Shown: positions 47,771 to 59,911, counted from the first letter of the stretch. The stretch: 64,000 nucleotides of DNA from Chiridota heheva (GCA_020152595.1 JAIGNY010004510.1:62001-126000), one strand, 5' to 3'. Notes: a model not told the origin generated them from the sequence alone. Numbers and translations: made by a program.

Positions 47771-48028
47771 AAAAAAATGTTTAGGGTTGGGGTTAGAAGA
47801 GTGGGCATTAAAGATTGAGATAGACAGAAGGTCTTACAGGGTAAGACTCAGGGAGGGGGTGACTCATCTGCATATTGTGATTCCTCCATGTAGTATATGG
47901 TGTGTTTTATTTATTTTATCACAATAGACACTTTACATAGGGAAAACTTGACAACTTTTGATGAATGACTCTAGAATGCATTAAAATTTTTTGTAAAAAT
48001 TAGAACCGATCTGATTTTCCTTGTGTAG
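47771..48028. other. Short intron segment before exon
   Basis: AT-rich sequence ending in the acceptor at 48028. Nothing else is recognised. Confidence 0.4.
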
Positions 48029-48257
48029 ATCTCAGATGTCAAGACCGTCAGATCATGACAGGTGGAGACCTCCAAACTCACGGCAATCAACCTCAGTCCA
48101 CGATATAATCTTTTCCACCAGTAACACATCGACATCATCCGCTGTAAATAGAGGTCATCAGGACCAGTTTAGTCGAAGGACCGGTTTGTCATCAGCTGTA
48201 AATAGAGGTCATCGGGACCGGTTTAGTCGAACGAGGATGATGTCAACTGCAACTGAG
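48029..48257 (+). CDS. SENP-like gene exon with duplicated 18-residue segment
   Basis: The acceptor is CCTTGTGTAG and the donor ACTGAG|GTAATG. One base is carried in and the exon ends in phase 0. It encodes about 76 residues, rich in Ser, Arg and Asp. A 54-bp in-frame duplication gives two copies of SSAVNRGHxDxFSR. An alternative AG seven bases downstream would break the phase with the previous exon, so I prefer the first acceptor. Confidence 0.75.
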
Positions 48258-48379
48258 GTAATGCAGATCTAGGCTTGGTTTTTGTTGGTTGTATAGAAAT
48301 AAATACAATCACCTTGTGGATGATTATTCCCATACCAACAAAGCTGGTGAAAAGGGGATATAGCATCTTTGCCGCCAGA

Positions 48380-50640
48380 TTGTCCATCGGCCTCATGCAT
48401 TGTTCAGCTACTATGGAACAAAAGATTGCTGCCCTAGCAAAGGAATTGAACTATTTTTATGAAAATAAATTTCTATAAAGGAGAACAAATGCATTCCAGA
48501 CTTTAATAGCAGCAATTAAAGGATTTGTACTGGGTTAAAAAAAAAGTTAAATAATAGATGTGATGACTGAATTGAATTTATAATGAAGTGTCTTGCGATT
48601 GAATAGCAAAAAACAAAAGTCCTCGCTTGAATAGAGTGGACACATAATAGACTTATGATAATCTGCTAATTAATCTGTACTGAATTTTCATTCTGATTTG
48701 GTAGATAGATCAGGGAGGTTATAGTGAGTTAGTTAAGAGTATATTTGGTAGATGAGTGAATGGCAAAAAGTGGGTTGAGGTAGTAGGTGAATGGATGATG
48801 GTAGGTGAATGGGGGACCTGGGGAATTAGAGGATGGTAGGTGAGTGGAGGATGGTAGATGAACGTGGCATGGCAGGTGAAAGGGGATGGTAGGTGAATGG
48901 GGTATGTTGAGTTGATATAAGTGAGGGGATGCGAGTTATAGAGGAAAAAATGTTGGGTGGAAGATGGTAGAATGATACGTAAATGTAGGAATTGGGATGT
49001 AGGTGAGATGGCATGGGGGACAGGATGGGATGAAATATGGGACAGAGTGGGATTGCATGTGGGATAGTGGCATGTGGGATAGGTTGGCATGTGAATTAGG
49101 GTGGCAAGGAATGTGGGACAGGATATCATGACATGGGGGCAGGGCGTCGTGGCATGTGGGACAGAGTGGCATGGCATGTGGGGAAAGGATAGCATGTAAT
49201 GGAAGTCATCTGGATTTCAGGTGGGATGGCATGTGGAATAGGGTGGGATAGCATGGAATGGCCTATGGGACATGGTGGAATGGCACTTGGTACAAGGGAT
49301 AGCATGTGGGACATGGTGGGATGGCATGTGGTATAGCACATGCTACAGGGAGGGATGACATGTGGGACAGGGTGGCATGGTATATGGGACAGGGTGGCAA
49401 GTCATATGGTGGAATGTCATCTTGATTGCAGGTGTGATTGCATATGGGTCATGTGGTGGAATGGCATCTGGATTTTCATGTATGATTTCCTGTAGGGAGG
49501 GAAGTTTGGTATGGCTCATAGAACATGAGAGTGGGATGGCAGGTGTGACAGAAGCTGGAAAGCATGTTATTAATGGCCAAGGGATTTGTATCATTTGCGA
49601 TGTCTGGTTTGAATAGAAGTATGTTATTAGCATGTTATTAATGGCCAAGGGATTTGTATCATTTGCGATGTCTGGTTTGAATAGAAGTATGTTATTAGCA
49701 TGTTATTAATGGCCAAGGGATTTGTATCATTTTGCGATGTCTGGTTTGAATAGAAGTATGTTATTAGCATGTTATTAATGGCCAAGGGATTTGTATCATT
49801 TGCGATGTCTGGTTTGAATAGAAGTATGTTATTAGCATGTTATTAATGGCCAAGGGATTTGTATCATTTGCGATGTCTGGTTTGAATAGAAGTATGTTAT
49901 TAGCATGTTATTAATGGCCAAAGGGATTTGTATCATTTGCGATGTCTGGTTTGAATAGAAGTATGTTATTAGCATGTTATTAATGGCCAAGGGATTTGTA
50001 TCATTTGCGATGTGTGGTTTGAATAGAAGTATGTTATTAGCATGTTATTAATGGCCAAGGGATTTGTATCATTTGCGATGTCTGGTTTGAATAGAAGTAT
50101 GTTATTAGCATGTTATTAATGGCCAAGGGATTTGTATCATTTGCGATGTGTGGTTTGAATAGAAGTATGTTATTAGCATGTTATTAATGGCCAAGGGATT
50201 TGTATCATTTGCGATGTCTGGTTTGAATAGAAGTATGTTATTAGCATGTTATTAATGGCCAAGGGATTTGTATCATTTGCGATGTGTGGTTTGAATAGAA
50301 GTATGTTATTGTGTGAAGCTTTAGGGTAGTATCCTTCTTATACCCTAACCACTGTCAATCCCAAACGACCATCAAAACTATAACTAATTTAGTATTTCCA
50401 TCCAGCTTCAGGCTTTACTTTATTTCTCTTTGTGTATTATTAGTATGGATGAGTATCAGAACAAAATCCTTACAATTTGCTTTGAAGGTGAAACCTACAG
50501 ACATGCAAAAAAGCCATGGTTCTGGCAGTTATAACTGCAGGAGAAAGGAGAAATTGCTATAAAAAAAAAAATTGATTCTTTGTGTAAGCAACTGTATCTG
50601 TGGTTGAAAGTTAAGGTTTTGGTCACATTTTTTCGGGTTC
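48380..50640. repeat. Diverged intron duplication, copy 2, with expansions
   Basis: Same order of landmarks as 46880-47770 but more than twice as long. The G-rich GGTAGGTGAATG/GGCATGTGGGA region is enlarged (48720-49560), and one segment has become a 68-bp minisatellite. Confidence 0.85.
49562..50311. repeat. 68-bp minisatellite, 11 copies
   Basis: The unit begins GCATGTTATTAATGGCC and contains GATTTGTATCATTTGCGATG. The first six copies read GTCTGG; from the seventh on, GTGTGG and GTCTGG alternate, so the later copies form a 136-bp dimer. Confidence 0.95.
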
Positions 50641-50664
50641 ATTGCTCCAAGTATGTACTACCCT

Positions 50665-50752
50665 AATGTAATTGTGCGATGAATAGCAAAGTAAATTGTG
50701 CAATGAATAGCAAAGTAAATTGTGCAATGAATAGCAAAGTAAATTGTGAAAG
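50665..50752. repeat. 24-bp tandem repeat, three to four copies
   Basis: Unit AATTGTGCAATGAATAGCAA followed by AGTA. Confidence 0.9.
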
Positions 50753-51139
50753 TGTGAACTTATGTGAGTTTATAAAAATGTATTTACTACATTAATATTA
50801 TATCTGTCACAATGTTTCTTGAGAATGATTTCTGACAACTTCATAAAATCCGTGGGAAAGTTTATAATTAATTCCAACTCTGCATGTTTTTATGCTTCTT
50901 TATTCATGTACTTATTATCTACATGTTTCTTGAAGGTTATTGCAGCAATTCTAAGATAATATCCATGTCATCAAAAGAAATTCATGTGTAGGGAGTGTGG
51001 GTCATTCATTTGCATTACAAGCACAGACAGATTCTTGTGTGTTCACTCAATATTGCTTCTGGTGGTATAGCCTGTTAGTCTAAGCGTCCATTTTTTGGCA
51101 AGATCTTTTTCTAGATTGACTTATTTCTTCCCTTTTCAG

Positions 51140-51279
51140 TGTTTTAGATTAGATGCCAAACAGAAGTATCAGGAGCTTCTTCAACAGTTTACAACAGTTA
51201 ATGTTAGCATGACCCACAAGCCCACCCCCATGACTCTCAACAGAACTAAGGAGGTTGTGGTCCGACAGCCAGAGGAGAG
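51140..51279 (+). CDS. SENP-like gene exon (YQELLQQ segment)
   Basis: The acceptor is TCCCTTTTCAG and the donor GAGAG|GTAAGC. It starts in phase 0 and ends with two spare bases. It encodes CFRLDAKQKYQELLQQ followed by a Thr/Val/Met-rich stretch and KEVVVRQPEE. The KYQELLQQ part resembles the IYRQLLQ segment in the middle of vertebrate SENP1, the first place in the chain where family similarity shows. A large minisatellite fills the next intron. Confidence 0.82.
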
Positions 51280-51589
51280 GTAAGCCACTTTGTTCCATAT
51301 TCTATCTATCATAGAAATGTTTCAGGAAAAGGAAGATTTTGACCTTACATGTATTTATCAGAAGAGACCTGATCTCACTGTGTGGTTAAAACATATTTAC
51401 AACATGTTGCTTCTGTTAAAGGAACAAGTGACTGCTTATGCAAAGTACTGGAATGTTTACTGGTTGAGAGATCAATGTTCTATCAGACTTTCCCTTATTT
51501 GAAAAAAAAATACTTACACACAGGTTAAGAAAATGTTGCAGTCCTTCAGAAAAACAAAAAAAATTGATCTTATATGTTTTAGGCTTTGC

Positions 51590-53350
51590 TGGACACATAT
51601 GACCAGGTTAAGCTCTAAAGATATACTGCAAAGAGACATTTGACCAGGTTAAGCTCTGAAGATATGCTGCTTAGAGACATAGACCAGGTTAAGCTCTAAA
51701 GATATGCTGCAAATAGCCATATGACCAGATTAAGCTTTAAAGATATGCTGCAAATAGCCATATGACCAGATTAAGCTCTAAAGATATGCTGCAAAGAGAC
51801 TTATGACCAGATTAAGCTCTAAAGATATGCTGCAAATAGCCACATGACCAGCTTAAGTATTGAAGATATGCTGCAAAGAGACATGACCATGTTAAACTCT
51901 AAGAATTTGCTGCAAAGAGACATATGACAAGGTTAAGCTCTGAAGATATGCTGCAAAGAGACATTTGACCAGGTTAAGCTCTGAAAATATGCTGCAAGAA
52001 ACATGACCAGGTTAAGCTCTGAAGATATGCTGCAAGAGACATGAGCAGGTTAGGCACTGAAGATATGCTGCAAGAGACATGTCCAGATTAAGCTCTGAAG
52101 ATATGCTGCAAGAGACATGACCAGATTAAGCTCTGAAGATATGCTGCAAAGAGACATGACCAGGTTAAGCTCTGAAGATATGCTCCAATAGACATGACCA
52201 GGTTAAGCACTGAAGATATGCTGCAATAGACATGACCAGGTTAAGCTCTAAAGATATGCTGCAAGAGACATGACCAGGTTAAGCTCTGAAGATATGCTGC
52301 AATAGACATGACCAGGTTAAGCACTGAAGATATGCTGAAAGTCACATGACCAGGTTAAGCTCTAAAGATATGCTGCAATAGACATGACCAGGTTAAGCAC
52401 TGAAGATATGCTGCAATAGACATGACCAGGTTAAGCTCTGAAGATATGCTGCAAAGAGACATGACCAGGTTAAGCTCTGAAGATATGCTCCAATAGACAT
52501 GACCAGGTTAAGCACTGAAGATATGCTGCAATAGACATGACCAGGTTAAGCTCTAAAGATATGCTGCAAGAGACATAACCAGGTTAAGCTCTGAAGATAT
52601 GCTGCAATAGACATGACCAGGTTAAGCACTGAAGATATGCTGAAAGACACATGACCAGGTTAAGCTCTAAAGATATGCTGCAATAGACATGACCAGGTTA
52701 AGCACTGAAGATATGCTGCAATAGACATGACCAGGTTAAGCTCTGAAGATATGCTGCAATAGACATGACCAGGTTAAGCACTGAAGATATGCTGCAATAG
52801 ACATGACCAGGTTAAGCTCTAAAGATATGCTGCAAGAGACATGACCAGATTAAGCTCCAAAGATATGCTGCAATAGACATGACCAGGTTAAGCACTGAAG
52901 ATATGCTGAAAGACACATGACCAGGTTAAGCTCTAAAGATATGCTGCAATAGACATGACCAGGTTAAGCACTGAAGATATGCTGAAAGACACATGACCAG
53001 GTTAAGTTCTAAAGATATGCTCCAATAGACATGACCAGGTTAAGCACTGAAGATATGCTGCAATAGACATGACCAGGTTAAGCTCTAAAGATATGCTGCA
53101 AGAGACATGACCAGATTAAGCTCTGAAGATATGCTGCAATAGACATGACCAGGTTAAGCACTGAAGATATGCTGCAATAGACATGACCAGGTTAAACACT
53201 GAAGATATGCTGCAATAGACATGACCAGGTTAAGCTCTGAAGATATGCTCCAATAGACATGACCAGGTTAAACACTGAAGATATGCTGCAATAGACATGA
53301 CCAGGTTAAGCACTGAAGATATGCTGAAAGACACATGACCAGGTTAAACT
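51590..53350. repeat. 38-40-bp minisatellite, about 45 copies
   Basis: Unit ACATGACCAGGTTAAGCTCT followed by GAAGATATGCTGCAATAG, with CTCTAAAG, CACTGAAG and GAAAGAC variants in repeated series. It fills most of the intron between exons 51140 and 53603. Confidence 0.95.
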
Positions 53351-53602
53351 CGGCTGCAAGAGACATTTGGGGTTTATTTTTTAAATCTGAATGTAATTAT
53401 TTTCTGGTAATTTTCCCTGGCTTTGGATTGTTTGTAACGTTTGACCTTTACTTCACATAAGGTTCTTTGCTTGAAAACTAAAGTGTTGAAAGTGATTTAA
53501 GTAGACGTAGTGTAGAGTTCAGGAAAGGGGTTTGCTTACCAAGTATTTACTGCCTTAATGATCACGAGTGTCATTACTTATTAATCTTATCGTTCATTTC
53601 AG

Positions 53603-53823
53603 AAATGCTGAAAATACTACCTTTATCGACATGCACTACAAACGACTGTCAGTGCCAGCCCCATCTCAGTCCAAATATCACAGCACACGAGTACTGCCTC
53701 ATCAGTATGAAACAAAGCGAGATATCCGAGAAGCAGCCAGGAATAGACTCCACCAACCAGTCACTGACTTAAGCCCAGTGTCTCCTGCATACACAAGAAG
53801 GATAGCAACTCCAGCCCAACCAG
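53603..53823 (+). CDS. SENP-like gene exon
   Basis: The acceptor is CGTTCATTTCAG and the donor CCAG|GTCAGT. One base is carried in and one out. It encodes about 74 residues, NAENTTFIDMHYKRLSVPAP followed by a His/Arg/Pro-rich stretch with IREAARNRL. No named domain is visible. The arrays at 51.6-53.35 kb and 54.2-57.1 kb lie on either side. Confidence 0.78.
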
Positions 53824-54190
53824 GTCAGTGTCGACCATGTTCAGCTTAATATTTTGAGTTGTATTTATTGTTTCTTTGTTTCATGAACAGAATATTATCT
53901 GAGAGGGTAAATCCGGCTAATACCGACTTTCTCCACTACAATTTGATGAAGTACTCTAGGTGATTCTAAATGGATTTGGATGTGTAGAGGAAAACTCAGC
54001 TAACTTGTTTTACAATGTTTAAAAAAACATGAAAGTAGCCATAAATGATGTATCAAAATCTCTTAAAAATGGACCATTTTTGAGCATTTTGAAGTCTCAG
54101 GCATCATTAGGGCAACCTTAGTATTAACCTGTATTCCCTATACTTTGCTGAAGTTGCTTGTATCTAATCCTATCAAATTGCTATAATCTT
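53824..54190. other. Intron segment, nothing recognised
   Basis: AT-rich unique sequence between the exon and the following array. Confidence 0.4.
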
Positions 54191-54194
54191 GTAA

Positions 54195-57090
54195 AAGTGG
54201 CCCTCACCGTCGAAGCAAAGTGGCCCTCACTGTCCAAGCAGTGGCCCTCACTGTTCAAGCAAAGTGGCCCTCACTGTCCAAGCAAAGTGGCCCTCACTGT
54301 TCAAGCAAAGTGGCCCTCACTGTCCAAGCAAAGTGGCCCTCACTGTCCAAGCAGTGGCCCTCACTGTCCAAGCAAAGTGGCCCTCATTGTCCAAGCAAAG
54401 TGGTCCTCACTGTCCAAGCAGTGGCCCTCACTGTCCAAGCAGTGGCCCTCACTGTCCAAGCAAGTGGCCCTCACTGTCCAAGCAGTGGCCCTCACTGTCC
54501 AAGCAAAGTGGCCCTCACTGTCCAAGCAAAGTGGCCCTCATTGTCCAAGCAAAGTGGCCCTCACTGTCAAGCAGTGGCCCTCACTGTCCAAGCAAAGTGG
54601 CCCTCACTGCCCTCACTGTCCAAGCAAAGTGGTCCTCACTCAAGCAGTGGCCCTCACTTCAAGCAAAGTGGCCGCTGTCAACAGTGGCCCTCACTGTCCA
54701 AGCAAAGTGGTCCTCACTGTCCAAGCAAAGTGGCCCTCACTGTCCAAGCAGTGGTCCTCACTGTCCAAGCAAAGTGGCCCTCACTGTCCAAGCAAAGTGG
54801 CCCTCATTGTCCAAGCAACGTGGTCCTCCCTGTCCAAGCAGTGGCCCTCCCTGTCAAGCAGTGGCCCTCGCTGTCCAAGCAGTGGCCCTCGCTGTCCAAG
54901 CAGTGGCCCTCGCTGTCCAAGCAACGTGGCCCTCACTGTCCAAGCAGTGGCCCTCACTGTCCAAGCAAAGTGGCCCCCACTGCCAAGCAACGTGGCCCTC
55001 ACTGTCCAAGCAACGTGGCCCTCACTGTCCAAGCAAAGTGGCCCTCACTGTCAAGCAAGCGTGGCCCTCACTGTCCAAGCAAAATGGTCCTCACTGTCCA
55101 AGCAAAGTGGCCCTCACTGTCCAAGCAGTGGCCCACACTGTCAAGCAGTGGCCCTCACTGTCCAAGCAAGTGGCCCTCACTGTCCAAGCAAAGTGGCCCT
55201 CACTGTCCAAGCAAAGTGGCCCTCGCTGTCCAAGCAAAGTGGCCCTCACTGTCCAAGCAGTGGCCCTCACTGTCCAAGCAGTGGCCCTCACTGTCCAAGC
55301 AAAGTGGCCCTCACTGTCCAAGCAGTGGCCCTCACTGTCCAAGCAAAGTGGCCCTCACTGTCCAAGCAAAGTGGTCCCCACTGTCCAAGCAAAGTGGCCC
55401 TCACTGTCCAAGCAACGTGGTCCTCACTGTCCAAGCAGTGGCCCTCGCTGTCCAAGCAGTGGCCCTCGCTGTCCAAGCAGTGGCCCTCGCTGTCCAAGCA
55501 GTGGCCCTCACTGTCCAAGCAAAGTGGCCCTCACTGTCCAAGCAACGTGGCCCTCACTGTCCAAGCAACGTGGCCCTCACTGTCCAAGCAAAGTGGCCCC
55601 CACTGTCCAAGCAAAGTGGCCCTCACTGTCCAAGCAAAGTGGCCCTCACTGTCCAAGCAAAGTGGCCCTCATTTTCCAAGCAAAGTGGCCCTCATTGTCC
55701 AAGCAAAGTGGTCCTCACTGCCCAAGCAGTGGCCCTCACTGTCCAAGCAACGTGGCCCTCACTCTCCAAGCAGTGGCCCTCATTGTCCAAGCAAAGTGGT
55801 CCTCACTGTCCAAGCAGTGGCCCTCACTGTCCAAGCAAAGTGGCCCTCGCTGTCCAAGCAGTGGCCCTCACTGGTCAAGCTAAGTGGTCCCCACTGTCCA
55901 AGCAGTGGTCCTCACTGTCCAAGCAACGTGGCCCTCACTGTCCAAGCAAAGTGGCCCTCATTGTCCAAGCAAAGTGGTCCTCACTGTCCAAGCAGTGGCC
56001 CTCGCTGTCCAAGCAGTGGCCCTCGCTGTCCAAGCAACGTGGCCCTCACTGTCCAAGCAGTGGCCCTCACTGTCCAAGCAAAGTGGCCCTCACTGTCCAA
56101 GCAAAGTGGCCCTCACTGTCCAAGCAAAGTGGCCCTCATTGTCCAAGCAAAGTGGCCTTCACTGTCCAAGCAGTGGCCCTCACTGTCCAAGCAGTGGCCC
56201 TCACTGTCCAAGCAAAGTGGCCCCCACTGTCCAAGCAACGTGGCCCTCACTGTCCAAGCAACGTGGCCCTCACTGTCCAAGCAAAGTGGCCCTCACTGTC
56301 CAAGCAGTGGCCCTCACTGTCCAAGGAAAGTGGCCCTCACTCACTGTCCAAGCAAAGTGGCCCTCACTCACTGTCCAAGCAAAGTGGCCCTCACTGTCCA
56401 AGCAAAGTGGTCCTCACTGTCCAAGCAGTGGCCCTCACTGTCCAAGCAAAGTGGCCCTCACTCACTGTCCAAGCAAAGTGGCCCTCACTGTCCAATCAGT
56501 GGCCCTCGCTGTCCAAGCAGTGGCCTCGCTGTCCAAACAGTGGCCCCAGCTGTCAAAGCAAAGTAGCCCTCGCTGTCCAAGCAGTGGCCCTCGCTGTCCA
56601 AGCAGTGGCCCTCGCTGTCAAGCAGTGGCCCTCGCTGTCCAAGCAGTGGCCCTCGCTGTCCAAGCAGTGGCCCTCGCTGTCCAAGCAGTGGCCCTCGCTG
56701 TCCAAGCAGTGGCCCTCGCTGTCCAAGCAGTGGTCCTCGCTGTCCAAGCAGTGGCCCTCGCTGTCCAAGCAGTGGCCCTCGCTGTCCAAGCAGTGGCCCT
56801 CGCTGTCCAAGCAAAGTGGCCCTCGCTGTCCAAGCAAAGTGGCCTTCACTGTCCAAGCAAAGTGGCCCTCGCTGTCCAAGCAAAGTGGCCCTCACTCACT
56901 GTCCAAGCAAAGTGGCCCTCACTCACTGTCCAAGCAAAGTGGCCCTCACTAACTGTCCAAGCAAGGTGGCCCTCACTCACTGTCCCAGCAAAGTGGCCCT
57001 CACTCACTGTCCAAGCAAAGTGGCCCTCACTGTCTAAGCAAAGTGGCCCTCACTGTCCAAGCAAAGTGGCCCTCACTGTCCAAACAAAGT
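54195..57090. repeat. 21/23-bp minisatellite, about 130 copies
   Basis: Unit GTGGCCCTCACTGTCCAAGC plus A, AAA or AAC, giving 21- and 23-bp classes. 56570-56815 is a nearly pure 21-bp block with CTCGCTG. 56880-57020 has a doubled CTCACTCACTG. The unit has no stop in any + frame, which explains apparent proteins of up to 910 residues. The exon at 57248 starts about 160 bp later. Confidence 0.97.
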
Positions 57091-57247
57091 GACCCTAAAT
57101 GTCCAAGTAAATTACTTTTATGAAGATTCCTCCATTTCCGTCAATGAATTTTTGCAGTTTTGGGAAATGATGGTCAAATTATATGATGATAATTTATTTT
57201 CCTTCATCATATTATTTATGCGTGCAGCATTTGATTCTGATCCACAG

Positions 57248-57398
57248 ATTTCAACAGTAAATCCGACCGATCAGATTCTCCGGTGTTGTTGGAGGTGCGG
57301 ATAGTCTCGAAAAAGACACCGCTAACGTCAAGATTCCAAAAGTTTGAGCAGAGTGTGCAAGGTTCACCGTATGTCGATGAAAAATGGGTGCAAGAAAT
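57248..57398 (+). CDS. SENP-like gene exon (SDSPVLLEV...WVQE segment)
   Basis: The acceptor is CTGATCCACAG and the donor GAAAT|GTAAGA. Two bases are carried in and two out, and no other AG nearby keeps the frame open. It encodes FNSKSDRSDSPVLLEVRIVS, a linker, then VDEKWVQE. The SDSPVLLEV and WVQE elements match, in order and spacing, the SDSVILLKV and WIKE elements of vertebrate SENP1 upstream of its protease domain. This is strong evidence for the family. Confidence 0.85.
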
Positions 57399-57911
57399 GT
57401 AAGATCCATAAAAATTTTTTGCGATATTACATTCATGTTAACTAAGTACTGAAGGTATTGTGATGTGTTGAACTTTGTATAGTCATAATACACTGTTTTG
57501 TTGACCCTTCCTTATCGAATATGGGTGTGACTTGCAGCACCCTTGACACTTTTTCACCCCTCTTTAATAGAGTATGTGGAATGAAAGAAAACATGATAAC
57601 AATCGAAACTCCCAGTATGAATGTGAATTACTCACATGAACACCAACTTCTGCTTGATATTAAGTTATTTGAACAGAGAGTCAATGATTTGAAACCCCTT
57701 TGTATCAAATATTGCGTACCTTTATGACCTTTCTGGCAGCTTTTTGACCTGCATTTAAACATTTTGAAAATAAAACAAAAAATGAAGTTGGCTAATGTAT
57801 CCTATAGCTGTTGTTCAACATATCATGTAATTAATGTCTTAGTTTTTTTATTGAAAACATCCCAGGATTTTAAATCAGCACCATGGAATAAACCATTTGA
57901 TTTTCGTTTAG

Positions 57912-57996
57912 TAAAGAGAAGTTTGAGTCAAGTGTAAGAATAACGAGACGAGAAGCGGAGGAACAAACTACAAGAATGCAGCTCCTTCAAGAGAAG
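57912..57996 (+). CDS. SENP-like gene exon (charged helix)
   Basis: The acceptor is TTTTCGTTTAG and the donor GAGAAG|GTAATT. One base is carried in and the exon ends in phase 0. It encodes KEKFESSVRITRREAEEQ followed by TTRMQLLQEK, a charged helix. It corresponds to the RxRERLRQIEEQ helix after the tryptophan segment in vertebrate SENP1. Confidence 0.85.
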
Positions 57997-58412
57997 GTAA
58001 TTTCGTCCTTCTTTGTACATCCACATATTCTTTTCAAAATTAGCCTACCCAGGAGGGGGTTGGGGGTTTATGGGAAATTGATCTTCCCTCAGTCTCAGCT
58101 GTCTCCTTGTACTGAGTCCAATTGTCCGTCCCCCATCCCGCAAAGGCATGGTGGGGAAAGCTGTGTTGTTGATAACCCTTCAATTTCTCTAGGTGGCACT
58201 CATTTCGACTGAAAGCATCAATTTTGGTTAAAAATTTAATAGAAAGTCAGAAATTTCTTATTTGTTTCATTTACACCCAATGATAAATGTAAATTTTGAT
58301 TCTCTTTTGTGTGTACAGTTCTTTCTGTTAAGTTACTACTTCAAAATGATTGCAAAGAGTGTTGTAACAAACAAGGTATGTGTTTATAATTGTTTTGTAT
58401 TTCACCTCACAG

Positions 58413-58445
58413 AAGGCAGAGGAACAAGCAAGAGCACTTGAAAAG
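58413..58445 (+). CDS. SENP-like gene 33-bp microexon
   Basis: The acceptor is TTCACCTCACAG and the donor GAAAAG|GTAAAT. It is phase 0 at both ends and encodes KAEEQARALEK. It continues the charged helix of the previous exon. Because it is symmetric and short, skipping it would keep the reading frame. A minisatellite with acceptor-like units starts almost at its donor. Confidence 0.75.
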
Positions 58446-59485
58446 GTAAATATAATTCATTTGTTTCTACAGATATATGAATATTATAATTTGTTTGTTT
58501 CTAGAGATTTGAATATTATAATTTATTTGTTTCTGGAGGTATTCATATCGATATTATAATTCGTTTGTTCTTGAGATACAAATATTATCATTTTGTTTCT
58601 AGAAATATATGAATATTATATTTTGTTTGTTTCTAGAGATATGAATATTATATTTTGTTTGTTTCTAGAGATATGAATTTTATAATTCGTTTCTTTTTAG
58701 AGATGAATATTATGATTCGATTCGTTTCTAGAGATTTAGATATAATTCATTTGTTTCTAGAGATAGGTGAATTATGATTTGTTTGGTTCTAGAGATATGA
58801 ATATTATATTTTGTTTGTTTCTAGAGATATGAATATTATAATTCATTTGTTTCTGGAGGTATTCATATCAATATTATAATTCGTTTGTTCTTGAGATACA
58901 AATATTATCATTTTGTTTCTAGAAATATATGAATATTATGTTTTGTTTGTTTCTAGAGATATGAATATTATATTTCGTTTGTTTCTAGAGATATGAATAT
59001 TATAATTCGTTTCTTTTTAGAGATGAATATTATGATTCGTTTGTTTCTAGAGATTTAGATATAATTCATTTGTTTCTAGAGATAGGTGAATATTATGATT
59101 TGTTTGGTTCTAGAGATATGAATATTATAATTCATTTGTTTCTAGAGATATATGAATATTATAATTCGGATGTTTCTAGAGATATGAATATTTTACTTCG
59201 TTTGTTTTTGGAGATATTTATATAAATATAATTTGTTTGTTCTAGAGATACATAAATATTATAATTTGTTTTTTTCTAGAGAGTTTCATATAAATATAAG
59301 TCATTTGTTTTTAGATATATTCATATAAATATTATAATTTGTTTCTTTCTAGAGAAATTCATATAAATATTATAATTCTTTTGTTTCTAGAGATATTCGT
59401 ATAAATAATATAAATTGTATGTTTCTAGAGATATTCATATAAATATTATGAGTCATTTGTTTCTAGAGATATTCATATCAATTAA
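58446..59485. repeat. 31-bp minisatellite with acceptor-like units, about 33 copies
   Basis: Unit TTTGTTTCTAGAGATATGAA followed by TATTATAAT. It begins within about 15 bases of the microexon donor. A block of roughly 350 bp (about 58500-58770) is repeated at about 58850-59110. Each unit contains a T-rich run followed by TAG. Confidence 0.93.
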
Positions 59486-59910
59486 ATTGCATAGTTCTGC
59501 AACCAATCAATTTTTTCGGAATTTCTGTAGTTTAAAGACGATATTCCATTACTGACTGATTCAGTCAGTGCATGGTTGAAATAATTTCCCCAGTTTCATT
59601 CAGATGATACCAGATATGCATTGGTATTCATTCTTTATTTGTTTGATAATTGCACAAAAATGTTTTTACTAAGTCAAAATTGTGAATGTTTTCATTTTCA
59701 CCTTGTCATGACTAAATGTTGAACATTGTTGCGGATTAAGAAAAAGGACAGTATTTATGGATGGTTAGTTGCCCTTAAAGGAATATTTCTGTACCAGCTT
59801 TGTGTTAAACCAGTGAACCCAAACAGAAGATGAATAGTCAATACCGTGCAAGAAATATATTCTCTGCTCTGGTTCACCATGGTGGTGGATTGCATCAGTT
59901 TTATTGATAA
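59486..59910. other. Intron segment between two arrays
   Basis: AT-rich unique sequence with no exon signal I trust. Confidence 0.4.
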
Positions 59911-59911
59911 A

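Noticed and set aside
48036-48257. Alternative acceptor CTCAG at 48035 for the exon beginning ATGTCAAGA
   Set aside because: It breaks the phase with the previous exon, while the acceptor at 48028 fits. An ATG start there is possible for an alternative transcript but unsupported.
49562-50311. CRISPR-like regular repeat
   Set aside because: There are no spacers between units; the 68-bp units are contiguous. The genome is eukaryotic and no Cas genes are present. The same holds for the other arrays.
54158-57092. Very long + strand open frames (402 to 910 codons) reading VALTVQAKWPSLSKQ-type text
   Set aside because: They exist because the 21/23-bp unit lacks stop codons in every frame. All three frames are open at once and the minus strand is partly open. 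No start context or splice evidence supports translation.
57256-57303. Alternative acceptor TTCAACAG at 57256
   Set aside because: The required frame meets a stop codon at about 57301; only the acceptor at 57247 gives the SENP-like text and correct phase.
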